DNA of 64,000 nt, from positions 1 to 64,000 of the forward strand of contig CAYFMN010000021.1 in NCBI GenBank assembly GCA_964344185.1, in the 5' to 3' direction. A program made the translations under genes and the position numbers. Positions within the stretch are counted from its first letter, which is position 1. Each line of letters opens with the position of its first letter. Positions 8,615-17,059 of this stretch are shown here, in pieces. The notes under the pieces were generated by a model that was given only the letters and a program-made list of their open reading frames with translations, had not been told where the DNA came from and did not search any database. The DNA comes from JAJDAT01 sp964344185. Lineage in GTDB: Bacteria > Nitrospinota > Nitrospinia > Nitrospinales > JAJDAT01.

Positions 8615-9013
8615 AGTTTCCTCCTAAATATTGAATCTGTGTATTTGCTTAAAATAGTTTCTCTAAAGAGAATATACAATATTAATGCCAAAGTTTATGA
8701 GGGGGGTGCTTCAATTTTTAGAACCAAATCTTTAGTAAAAATTTTAATTCATTATTTTGGATAAAGGCAAACTTTTTACCTTAAAGTTAAGAGAATAAAA
8801 TATTTGGTTCTATGGAGTTTTTGAATGAAGCCTGAATCCTTTTTATTTTAACTATTTGATTTTTATTGCCTTGCTTTTGTTTTTAGAGGGGTGGAAGTAA
8901 TAAAATGTGGAGTAAAAGTAAGTTAATGTTTTCTTGGTCAAGATTTGGGAATATTTTTTGCTGCATTTTTGATACTTTATTTTTTATTTCAGTTCTGAGG
9001 TGAGATTATCTTT
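8615..9013 (+). other. Divergent intergenic region between two LPP20 clusters
   Basis: 399 bases without a gene, separating a leftward and a rightward cluster. It is very AT-rich. A short perfect dyad, TTCTCT-AA-AGAGAA, lies at 8659-8672, about 45 bases upstream of the leftward ATG, and could be an operator. No convincing -35/-10 pair could be singled out by eye. A GAGGTGA ribosome-binding site at the right edge (8998-9004) serves the TTG start at 9014. Confidence 0.45.
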
Positions 9014-11092
9014 TTGTTTAAAAGAGTTATCTTTTATTTAACGATTGTTGTGTTTTTTTTATTTCTAACCGGCTGTGGGAAAACTTTGCATGGTTTGGGA
9101 ATAAAGGAGGAAAAAATTGCCTCCAAAAACTCTTCGAAATCGTCAAAGCCGACTCCAGGTTGGGTTGTTGGACGAGGGCATCCTAAATATCCAGACTCTT
9201 TTTACTTAACGGGTGTTGGCTTTTCAGAAAAGAATTATGTTTCTGCGAATGAGTCTGCTCGAGCAGAGTTAGCAAAAAACCTTAAAGTAAGAGTTCAATC
9301 AATACTAAGAGATTATTCCTCAATTAATAAGTCGCGAATAGAATTAGTAATAAAGACACAAGTTGATACTATTTTAGAAGGAGTTGAAATACGAGACGGT
9401 TTTTATGAGACGAAATCCAGAGTTTATTATTCGTTGGCTGTTTTAGATAGAAAAGTGGCCTCTAATTTAATTGATGGTAAAGCTCAAAGTATTTCGCAAA
9501 AAATCAATAATTTATTAGATAGCGGCAGGAATGCCGAAGAGACTGGTCGGTTTTTAGAGGCTCTTGGGTTTTATGTGTCGGGCTATAACAAAACGGAGCA
9601 GCTGGCTTCATTAATGAGCGCTAAAAATGTAATTAATCGCTCATCGCAATCTCCAGAATTAACAGATAAAACTGATTTTGGAATACTCATTAGACAAATT
9701 GTAAATGGTATTAATATACAAATTTTGTCTGGCAATAATCAAAAATTGACCCGATTTAAGGGGTTAACGAAACCTTTGGTTGCTCAAATTTTAGCCGCTG
9801 ATACTGGAAAAGCCATATCTGGTATTCCAGTAAAAATGATGTACGAAGAGGGAGATGGCGATATTGATTACGAAGTTGTAAGCGATACAGATGGCAATGT
9901 TAAAGCGGCGGTTAGAAATGTTAATTCCTATAAGGAGAAATCCCATACGATTGCGGCGAAAATTGATTTTGAAAAAATCGCTTCCCGGTTTGACCCGCAA
10001 ATAGTTAACGCTTTTTTAACCATTTTAAAAAATAAAAAAGTTAATTTTACGTATTCAATTAATTTGCCAAAGTGGGCTGTTAATAAATCTTTGAAATGGA
10101 AACAGGGAATTACCGAGCTTGTTAACCAAGTTATTGAAAATTTGCCGCCAGGAGGGTCTCCTTCTCTTGGAATATTCGAGTTTCGAGATCTGCGCTTGAA
10201 CCGTCCAACGCCCTTTAGCAGAATCCTTAAAGAAGATTTTTCGACATTAATGGTTCAAGTCGAAGATTTAGAAATAAAGAGCTTACCTCCAAACAAAAAA
10301 AATCTGATAGCTTCAGAGTTTGCCAAAAACGTAAACCTTGATTACTACGTTACTGGTAGTTATAGGTTAGAACGAAATGGTTTAGAAATGAGGGCGCAGC
10401 TGATCCGAACAAAAACGGGAAATATCGTTTCTTCAGGTTATGGCCAAATTGAAAGAGGAGAAATTCATCCAGACGATTTAGCGGAGATAGATAGCCCAAA
10501 CGCTTATTTTGATCCAATGGAAGTTAAGGGTAATAGCGATCAATACGATTTCGAGTTGAATCGTCTTGTTTCAGGAAATCCTAAGAAGGATGAATTTGGC
10601 ATAAAAGTATATACGGATAAAAAAGATTATCAAATTGGAGAAAATTTAGTTTTTACGGTCACAGCTAAGAAGAATTGTTATTTGACGATTCTTGACGTTG
10701 GGGCGAATGGAGACATCACGGTCATTTTCCCAAACGCTTATAGAAAGTCCAATTTTATTAAAGCTGGAGAAAGAATAAAAATTCCCACTCCAGAATATAA
10801 TTTTAACTTTAACATTTTAGGGCCTCCAGGTTTGGAGAGAATAAGAGCTTTAGCTACAACATCTCCGGAGTTTCCTATAAAACTAAATTTACAAAATGGA
10901 TTTCATAGCATTTCAAAAAACGAAGTTACGGGTCTAAGATCGGTAAAAGCTTTAGCGAGCCGATTTAATTCAGAGCAATCGAGATCTTGGGGGGGAGCGT
11001 ATACAGAGTTTTTTATTCATGAAAAAAACCAAATTTATATGCGCGGTTCCCGTAAAGTTTCGGTTGGAGACTTCGCTTCGAGTTCAAATTAA
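9014..11092 (+). CDS. Large lipoprotein: LPP20-like, CsgG/FlgO-like and DUF4384 regions
   Basis: 692 aa, TTG start chosen because a GAGGTGA Shine-Dalgarno sits about 9 bases upstream and the product opens with a basic signal and lipobox LTGC. Residues ~45-160 match the LPP20/FlgT N-terminal pattern (PGWVVGRGHP...FYLTGVGFSE...SARAELAKNLKVRVQS). Residues ~370-485 look like a CsgG/FlgO-type domain (LGIFEFRD...YYVTGSYRLE...IRTKTGNIVSSGYG). Residues ~530-640 are a DUF4384 domain (DYQIGENLVFTVTAKKNCYL...NGDITVIFPN). DUF4384 is often linked with caspase-like proteases, and a caspase gene follows two genes downstream. Probably an outer-membrane lipoprotein facing the periplasm. Confidence 0.85.
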   Translation: MFKRVIFYLTIVVFFLFLTGCGKTLHGLGIKEEKIASKNSSKSSKPTPGWVVGRGHPKYPDSFYLTGVGFSEKNYVSANESARAELAKNLKVRVQSILRDYSSINKSRIELVIKTQVDTILEGVEIRDGFYETKSRVYYSLAVLDRKVASNLIDGKAQSISQKINNLLDSGRNAEETGRFLEALGFYVSGYNKTEQLASLMSAKNVINRSSQSPELTDKTDFGILIRQIVNGINIQILSGNNQKLTRFKGLTKPLVAQILAADTGKAISGIPVKMMYEEGDGDIDYEVVSDTDGNVKAAVRNVNSYKEKSHTIAAKIDFEKIASRFDPQIVNAFLTILKNKKVNFTYSINLPKWAVNKSLKWKQGITELVNQVIENLPPGGSPSLGIFEFRDLRLNRPTPFSRILKEDFSTLMVQVEDLEIKSLPPNKKNLIASEFAKNVNLDYYVTGSYRLERNGLEMRAQLIRTKTGNIVSSGYGQIERGEIHPDDLAEIDSPNAYFDPMEVKGNSDQYDFELNRLVSGNPKKDEFGIKVYTDKKDYQIGENLVFTVTAKKNCYLTILDVGANGDITVIFPNAYRKSNFIKAGERIKIPTPEYNFNFNILGPPGLERIRALATTSPEFPIKLNLQNGFHSISKNEVTGLRSVKALASRFNSEQSRSWGGAYTEFFIHEKNQIYMRGSRKVSVGDFASSSN

Positions 11093-11108
11093 TTTTGGTT
11101 GATTGGTA

Positions 11109-12251
11109 ATGAAGCGAAAGTTAGGCGTAGGTTTGGCTGGGACCATTCTCGCTATTTTATTGTCTGTTGTTTTGGGATCATATTGGATCGCACTGGAAGG
11201 AGTGTTTTTGGATTGGCGTCTTAAATTAAAAAAGCCTATTCAATTATCGAAAAAAATCAAAGTTTTCGAAGTAAACGAACAAAATCAATCGACCTGTAAG
11301 GCGATCATAGAAGAGTTATTTAAGCAAGGCGCAAAAACGATCTCTATATATACTTCTGAAGATGAATTAAGAAAAAATTTGGAGTGGATCCAAGAAATTC
11401 CAAAATCAAAAACCGTTATGATCGCTGGCGGACAAACAATTAAGCGACTACTATATAGCGATGATAGCTATTCTTTAGGTATGAAAACCGGTTTCATTAA
11501 AGTTTCTTCTTTGGTTGATTTCTTATCAATGGGCGCTAAAAAAACTTTGGTGGAATCGCCAACTTTCGAGCAAATGTATTTTACTCATTCTAACGTTCAT
11601 GTGGATCATTTTGGCAAATATAGAAAAATTCCACTGTGGGTGGAGTCTGAAAAACGGTTGATTCCCTCTTTTGCGCTTAACTCATGGTTTCATTATTTGG
11701 ATATTGAGAATCCAAAAATAAAATTATTGTCTTCGCGCGTCGAAATAAAGGACGAACTTGTTGAGTTAGCCGTTCCAACAGATTTAAATGGTATGGCTAT
11801 GATAGAAGCGCCAGAAGATTTTGAGCTGTCTATCATTCAACTTGGCAATAATAAGCGGCCAGTTGTTGAGACTGTTTCTGAAGCTGATGTTAAAAATAAA
11901 CTCGCGTCCGTTGGTTTTTTTGCTTCTGACAACGAGTTGAATGAAAAAAGTTTATTTAGAGTTCAAGTGGGCTTGTTAAATTCATTGTTAGAAAAATCTT
12001 TTTTGAAAGAGGCGCATAAATCCACCGTTCATTCTTTATCTCTGATATTAAGTATTCTCGCGATCATTTTTTGTAGAAAGAATAAAGGAATGGTGAATGG
12101 ATTAAGCCTCGCGATTCTAATATCTTCTTATTTAGTAATTAATATAATGTTTTTTAGGATGGGTTTAATTCTTCCGGTTTTATCGCCAGTTTTTGCAATG
12201 GTGTTTAGCGTTTTGGCGGATAGAATGTTTAGCTCAAATAAAATGATATGA
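11109..12251 (+). CDS. CHASE2-like membrane sensor without output domain
   Basis: 380 aa from the ATG at 11109 (a TTG lies two codons earlier). One N-terminal membrane helix (~9-30) leads straight into LEGVFLDWRLKLKKP, the characteristic opening of CHASE2 extracytoplasmic sensor domains; the domain runs to ~residue 300 and is followed by two or three C-terminal membrane helices (~305-370). CHASE2 is normally fused to a kinase, cyclase or phosphatase, but here the protein ends after the last helix (FSSNKMI). It may signal through a partner such as the caspase, whose gene overlaps by 4 bases, or the GGDEF protein downstream. Confidence 0.75.
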   Translation: MKRKLGVGLAGTILAILLSVVLGSYWIALEGVFLDWRLKLKKPIQLSKKIKVFEVNEQNQSTCKAIIEELFKQGAKTISIYTSEDELRKNLEWIQEIPKSKTVMIAGGQTIKRLLYSDDSYSLGMKTGFIKVSSLVDFLSMGAKKTLVESPTFEQMYFTHSNVHVDHFGKYRKIPLWVESEKRLIPSFALNSWFHYLDIENPKIKLLSSRVEIKDELVELAVPTDLNGMAMIEAPEDFELSIIQLGNNKRPVVETVSEADVKNKLASVGFFASDNELNEKSLFRVQVGLLNSLLEKSFLKEAHKSTVHSLSLILSILAIIFCRKNKGMVNGLSLAILISSYLVINIMFFRMGLILPVLSPVFAMVFSVLADRMFSSNKMI

Positions 12252-13906
12252 AAAACTTCGCAGGAACTTGTAGAAATATCTGCACTCAAATCTTTTGGCA
12301 TAGCTTGTTTTTGAGTTTATTAGCTTTTGCCAATAACTCCCAAATCCAACAAGTTTTTGCGGAGGATAGAGGAATCGTTCCTGTGCCTAAAACCAAGTCT
12401 TTTCCTGTCCAAATTTTCAAAGGAATATCTTTTCAAAAAATTTATAAAGGAAGTTATGCTCTTGTTATTGGAGCGTATGATTACAATACTAGTTGGCCAA
12501 GCTTGCCTGGCGTTGAGAGAGACTTGAAAGAGGTAAAAGCTATTTTAATAAAAAAGGGTTTTTCTGTAACTACTATTACCAATCCAACTAAAAAAGAGCT
12601 TGAAACCGCTTTTGATGCTTTTATAAGCCGTTATGGTTTATCCCCGGATAATAGATTGCTGGTTTATTTTGCCGGACATGGTCATACGCAAAAGCTTTCT
12701 TATGGGGGGCAAATGGGATACTTGGTTCCTATAGACGCTCCTAACCCAGAACAGAATTTAAACGGGTTTTTAGCTAATGCTATGGATATGCAGCAAATAG
12801 AAGTTTATGCCAAACGTATTCAATCCCGTCATGCATTATTTTTATTTGATAGTTGTTTTTCTGGGATGTTTTTTTCTCTTAGCAGAGCGATACCCAAAAG
12901 CGTTCAATATAAAGTTAAATTGCCGGTAAGGCAATTTATTACGTCCGGCAGCGCTGGAGAACAAGTATCAGACGATAGCGTATTTAGGCGAATGTTTGTT
13001 TCGGCTCTGAATGGAGAGGGCGATTTAAATCGAGATGGTTTTTTAACCGGAGCTGAATTAGGCGAGTTTTTGAAGAATAAAGTAATTGACTATACAAGAG
13101 GAAGCCAGCATCCACAGTATGGGACAATCCGTGATCCAAATTTGGATAAAGGAGATTTTGTATTTTCAATAAGCCGCTCTGAAAACGAATTATATTCTAA
13201 TAATAGTTCGCAAAATTCACCTGAGAACCTAACTCCGGATAATAGATTTTTTGAGTACAAAAAAAGATTGGCTGAAGTAAGACAAGAAATTTTGATTGAA
13301 GAAAAAAAACTAGAATTAATTCGAGATAAAAACGAGAAAAATAAAACCTCTTTTGCTCAAAAAAAGGAATGGGCTAGACGTGTGATAGCGTCTGGAAAGG
13401 CAAAGAAAATAGGGACTTGGATTGTATTTGAAAATGGAACTGCAGTGGATATTCGAACCCGTTTGATGTGGATGACGGAAGATTTTTATAATTTGGAAGG
13501 TAGATTTCCGCATAGTCGAGAAGAAATTGCGGCTTGGGTTGATAAAATGAATTTTGAAAAAAAAGGCGGATTTGACGACTGGAGAATTCCTGAAGTGGTA
13601 GAATATCAATCAATATATAATAAAAGGTTAGAACGGAGAGGTTTTGAATACACGAATAAAAGAGGAGCTTTTAGACAAAGGATGAACTCTAAACCAGTTG
13701 GATACCCGATAGTTTTTAAAAACGGGGGAGGGTATTGGTATTGGAGTTCCAATTTGGTTAACTCGAAAAGCTGCGCCATCTCTAAGGGTATAGACTCGAT
13801 ATGCGTGAAAACTTTCAATTTTCGTAATGGCCAAACAACAATACGTAATTCTAACATGAGCGATTTTTTTTCAAGTAGCGTTCGATTAGTAAGATATTTT
13901 CAATAG
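12248..13906 (+). CDS. Exported caspase-like (C14) protease with EF-hand and DUF1566
   Basis: 552 aa. Hydrophobic N-terminus (residues ~10-38, ending QVFAED) suggests export. Caspase fold from ~68 (YALVIGAYDYN) with catalytic His144 in YFAGHGH and Cys203 in LFDSCFSG. Residues 259-270 form a textbook EF-hand calcium loop with D259, N261, D263, G264 and E270, as seen in many bacterial metacaspase-like proteins. A charged coiled-coil (~330-385) joins a C-terminal DUF1566 domain (~390-550; MWMTEDFYN, DDWRIPEVVEYQSI, YWYWSS). Starts with a 4-base ATGA overlap on the CHASE2 gene, so translation is probably coupled. Substrate unknown. Confidence 0.88.
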   Translation: MKNFAGTCRNICTQIFWHSLFLSLLAFANNSQIQQVFAEDRGIVPVPKTKSFPVQIFKGISFQKIYKGSYALVIGAYDYNTSWPSLPGVERDLKEVKAILIKKGFSVTTITNPTKKELETAFDAFISRYGLSPDNRLLVYFAGHGHTQKLSYGGQMGYLVPIDAPNPEQNLNGFLANAMDMQQIEVYAKRIQSRHALFLFDSCFSGMFFSLSRAIPKSVQYKVKLPVRQFITSGSAGEQVSDDSVFRRMFVSALNGEGDLNRDGFLTGAELGEFLKNKVIDYTRGSQHPQYGTIRDPNLDKGDFVFSISRSENELYSNNSSQNSPENLTPDNRFFEYKKRLAEVRQEILIEEKKLELIRDKNEKNKTSFAQKKEWARRVIASGKAKKIGTWIVFENGTAVDIRTRLMWMTEDFYNLEGRFPHSREEIAAWVDKMNFEKKGGFDDWRIPEVVEYQSIYNKRLERRGFEYTNKRGAFRQRMNSKPVGYPIVFKNGGGYWYWSSNLVNSKSCAISKGIDSICVKTFNFRNGQTTIRNSNMSDFFSSSVRLVRYFQ

Positions 13907-13932
13907 CCATTTCTCAATAGGTATTTAAATTC

Positions 13933-14964
13933 ATGGATGTCGATGATTTAGGTTATAAGCCGGATAAATCAGTGGAAGAAAATTTATCCGCGCTTCAATT
14001 CACAAAAAGAATTTCTGGTCTTTTGGCTATCTGTATCGACGGTCTAAAGGAAATGGTTGATTCGAAAGACCCTTTTTTTTCTAAGCTTAGTGAGTTAGAG
14101 AGCGTTTTAGAAAAAGTGAAACCAGAGTTAGATTCTTCATCTGGGAAGGTTTTTAAACAGTTTTTTCAAAAGAGATTAGAAGATGAAAAGCGTCTAAAAA
14201 CTGAAAAAAAAGAATTGAAAGAGATGGTAGTTAGTTTGGGCGATACTATTAAAGAATTTGCCGTATTTTCCGGTGGGGTTGGCGATAGTTTAACCGAGCA
14301 TATTGATAAGATGCGTGTGTCGGAGGTTACCGACAATATTCTTGAAATAAAAGATCAAATTATTTCAGAGGCGAATAAAATAAAAGAAGAGACTCAAGTT
14401 TTGAAAGTAGAACTTGAGAAATATAAAGAAAAAACCAGTGAATTGACAAAAAGACTAGAACAAACGGAGGCGGAAGCTCTTATCGATTCTCTAACGAGGG
14501 TTTATAATAGGAATGCCTATAACTTAGAGATAAATCGTTTCATCAAGGAATTTGAAAGATACAAACACCCTTTTGCTCTCGTTATTTTAGATATTGATCA
14601 CTTTAAAAAAATTAACGATTCATACGGACATGTTAAAGGAGATGAAATTTTAAAAATTGTAGCGGCGTTAGTAAAAAATGCGATACGTGAAACTGATAGA
14701 ATTTTTCGTTACGGAGGAGAAGAGTTTGTTATTTGGATGCCAAAAGTTGAATCGAATACGGCAATTAAGGCGTCAGATAAGATTCGGGGAATAGTTGAAG
14801 GAAAAAAATGGAATGTTATTGCCAAAGGGTTGGAGGTGACGGCAAGTTTAGGAGTTTCTTGCGTTAAAGAAGGCGACACTGCCATAACGGTTTTCAATCG
14901 TGCAGATAAGGCTTTGTATAAAGCAAAGAATAGCGGTAGGAATCAAGTAAGCTTTGAAAAATAG
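13933..14964 (+). CDS. Diguanylate cyclase (GGDEF) with long coiled-coil
   Basis: 343 aa, soluble. Residues 1-95 are a helical N-terminal domain, ~95-180 a coiled-coil, and ~185-343 a GGDEF domain. The active-site motif is GGEEF, a functional variant; five residues before it is an RETD, matching the RxxD inhibitory site for c-di-GMP feedback. LTRVYNRNAY, DIDHFKKINDSYGH and ADKALYKAK are all intact, so it should make c-di-GMP. It follows the caspase gene by 26 bases on the same strand and may belong to that operon. Confidence 0.92.
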   Translation: MDVDDLGYKPDKSVEENLSALQFTKRISGLLAICIDGLKEMVDSKDPFFSKLSELESVLEKVKPELDSSSGKVFKQFFQKRLEDEKRLKTEKKELKEMVVSLGDTIKEFAVFSGGVGDSLTEHIDKMRVSEVTDNILEIKDQIISEANKIKEETQVLKVELEKYKEKTSELTKRLEQTEAEALIDSLTRVYNRNAYNLEINRFIKEFERYKHPFALVILDIDHFKKINDSYGHVKGDEILKIVAALVKNAIRETDRIFRYGGEEFVIWMPKVESNTAIKASDKIRGIVEGKKWNVIAKGLEVTASLGVSCVKEGDTAITVFNRADKALYKAKNSGRNQVSFEK

Positions 14965-14968
14965 TTCC

Positions 14969-15826
14969 ATGAGCGCTTCTACTAAGGAAATTCTAATTAC
15001 TGGTTGTTCTTCAGGAATAGGTCTATGCGTTGCCAAGGGTTTAAAGAAAAGAGGGTATAGGGTATTTGCCACAGCCAGGAATCCACAAGATGTAAAGAAT
15101 CTACAAAGTGAAGGGTTAGAGAGTTTTGAGATGGATATGAATAGTTCAGATTCTATTCAAAAAACTCTCAGTAAGATTCTTGAGCTGACTGGAGGTTCCT
15201 TATTTGGTTTATTTAATAACGCCGGGTTTGGGCAACCTGGCGCCGTAGAAGATTTAACTAGACAGGCTTTGAAAGAGCAATTTGAAACTAATGTATTGGG
15301 GGTGGTAGAACTAACTAACTTAGTTCTTCCCGTTATGCGAAAGCAGGGTAGCGGTAGAATTATCCAAAATAGCTCCGTTTTAGGGTTTGTTGTTATGCCT
15401 TTTCGAGGAGCTTATTCGGCCAGTAAATTTGCCTTAGAGGGAATTTCAGACGCCTTAAGGATTGAGTTGGCGGGAACTAATATATTTGTTTCTTTGGTGG
15501 AACCAGGGCCAATTGAAAGTAAATTTCGGGACAATGCTTATAAAAAATTTAGGGAAAATATAGATATAGGTAAGAGCCCGCACAAAGATCGCTATCAGGC
15601 GATGATTAATCGTTTAACTAATGAAAAACCCACTTATCCATTCACTTTACCTCCAGAAGCTGTGTTGAAAAAAGTAATTGACGCTTTGGAAAACCCTAAA
15701 CCCAAAGCCCGTTATTATGTGACCTTTCCTACCTACCTTTTTGCGTATCTGAAAAGAATATTACCTCAATCCTTATTGGATTTAGCTTTAACTCGCGCTT
15801 CAAACGCCGAAGCAAAAAAATACTAA
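14969..15826 (+). CDS. Short-chain dehydrogenase/reductase
   Basis: 285 aa classical SDR. Cofactor-binding GCSSGIG near the N-terminus, NNAGFG in the middle and the catalytic YSASK (Tyr-x3-Lys) with a preceding Ser (QNSSVLG). The ATG at 14969 begins 4 bases after the GGDEF stop, so the two are probably co-transcribed; the frame can be extended five codons upstream but only into the GGDEF gene. An Arg in the FATARNP segment after beta-2 suggests an NADP(H) preference. Substrate not predictable. Confidence 0.9.
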   Translation: MSASTKEILITGCSSGIGLCVAKGLKKRGYRVFATARNPQDVKNLQSEGLESFEMDMNSSDSIQKTLSKILELTGGSLFGLFNNAGFGQPGAVEDLTRQALKEQFETNVLGVVELTNLVLPVMRKQGSGRIIQNSSVLGFVVMPFRGAYSASKFALEGISDALRIELAGTNIFVSLVEPGPIESKFRDNAYKKFRENIDIGKSPHKDRYQAMINRLTNEKPTYPFTLPPEAVLKKVIDALENPKPKARYYVTFPTYLFAYLKRILPQSLLDLALTRASNAEAKKY

Positions 15827-15841
15827 TTCGTTGAAAAAACC

Positions 15842-15860
15842 TAATTCAATCATTGAATTA
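15842..15860. terminator. Possible bidirectional terminator hairpin
   Basis: An AT-rich perfect 8-bp inverted repeat, TAATTCAA-tca-TTGAATTA, in the 61-base space between the convergent SDR and mltG genes. No long T-run follows on either side, so it is a weak candidate. Confidence 0.3.
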
Positions 15861-15887
15861 AGATAAGAGTTTTCTAAAAAAGTAAGA

Positions 15888-16910
15888 CTAATCAACGATT
15901 GGAATTTTTTTTAACTGGTATTTTCTTACCGCTCGATTGTGATCTTTAAGATTGTTAGAGAATTTGTGGCTGCCATCTTGGCGAGAAACAAAATATAAAT
16001 GATTAGAGGTTTCAGGATAAAGAGCGGCTACAATCGAGGCATGACCAGGGTTTGCTATTGGCCCTGGAGGTAATCCTTTAACCTTATAAGTGTTATAGGG
16101 AGATTTTATGGATAAGTCTTTTTTGTGAATATTTCCGTCAAAATTGGGAATTGCATAGATCACTGTTGGGTCGCTTTGTAACCGCATATTCTTTTTCAGC
16201 CGATTATGGAATACAGCGGAAATCTTTTTTCTTTCTTTTGCTTTGCCTGTTTCTTTTTCAATAATAGAGGCAAGAGTAACAATCTCGTTAAAATTAAAGC
16301 CAAGCTCTTTCGCGCGTTTTTTATATTCGGGTTTGGCCGCCTTTTTTAAAAATGTTTGAGTCATTTTTTTCACTATATCTTTTGCTGGGATATTTTTCGA
16401 AAACCGATAAGTATCCGGAAATAGATAGCCTTCAAGAGAAGAAGAGGAAACTCCAAGAGGCTCCATTAACTCCTTGCTACGAGTCCATTTGATGAATTCT
16501 TTGGCAGAAACTATTTTTTTGTCGTTTAATAAAGCGGCAATTTCCACAATTCGTAATCCTTCGGGAATTGTGATTTCGTATAGAATAGTTTTGCCCGAAG
16601 TAATTGTTTCTAAAATTTCTAATGGGGGCATCGACGGGGAGAGTTCGAATTCTCCTGCCATAAGTTTGTTTTGCTGGCCTCTAATGTATGCCAATATTTG
16701 GAAGGAAAGAGAACTTTTAACTAATTGCTTTTCTTTTAATTTTATTGAAACGCGCTTTAAGGTCATGCCTCTGTCAATTTTAAAAGGAACGGATTTGTAT
16801 TCGTTGGTAACAGAATAGGCGGTTTGGAAATAAAACAAAATGCCGATAGTCCAAGTAACGGCAATTACAACCCAAAAAGAAGCTAAAAATAGTTTCCATG
16901 GTTTTGACAT
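15888..16910 (-). CDS. mltG: Endolytic murein transglycosylase MltG (YceG-like)
   Basis: 340 aa with one N-terminal membrane anchor (~8-29), a LysM-like subdomain (IDRGMTLKRVSIKLKEKQLV), and the YceG catalytic region: LASIIEKETGKAKERKKIS with the conserved catalytic Glu, VFHNRLKKNMRLQSDPTVIYA and SPYNTYKVKGLPPGPIANPG. It cleaves nascent peptidoglycan strands at the inner membrane. Length and motifs are standard. A 149-base gap separates it from hisC on the same strand. Confidence 0.95.
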   Translation of the reverse strand: MSKPWKLFLASFWVVIAVTWTIGILFYFQTAYSVTNEYKSVPFKIDRGMTLKRVSIKLKEKQLVKSSLSFQILAYIRGQQNKLMAGEFELSPSMPPLEILETITSGKTILYEITIPEGLRIVEIAALLNDKKIVSAKEFIKWTRSKELMEPLGVSSSSLEGYLFPDTYRFSKNIPAKDIVKKMTQTFLKKAAKPEYKKRAKELGFNFNEIVTLASIIEKETGKAKERKKISAVFHNRLKKNMRLQSDPTVIYAIPNFDGNIHKKDLSIKSPYNTYKVKGLPPGPIANPGHASIVAALYPETSNHLYFVSRQDGSHKFSNNLKDHNRAVRKYQLKKIPIVD

Positions 16911-17017
16911 GGCAGTTAAACCAATTTTTAGTTTAAAAACTTTAGTAGATTAGTGTTTCCTATACTCTTGGACAATGGCGCATACTCCATAAAGCGGCAG
17001 GAACTTAAAAGTAGTTT

Positions 17018-17042
17018 TGATAAAAATCACTGAGTTTTATCA
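17018..17042 (-). terminator. Candidate terminator downstream of hisC
   Basis: Perfect 8-bp stem TGATAAAA / TTTTATCA with a 9-base loop lying 18 bases beyond the hisC stop. The following T-rich stretch on the minus strand is broken, so termination strength is doubtful. Confidence 0.35.
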
Positions 17043-17059
17043 TAAAATCATAAATTATC

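Noticed and set aside
8948..8972. Possible second sigma-54 promoter (GGGAATATTTTTTGC) upstream of the LPP20/DUF4384 gene
   Set aside because: GG and GC spacing fits but most other consensus positions do not, and the tract is T-rich; not distinguishable from chance.
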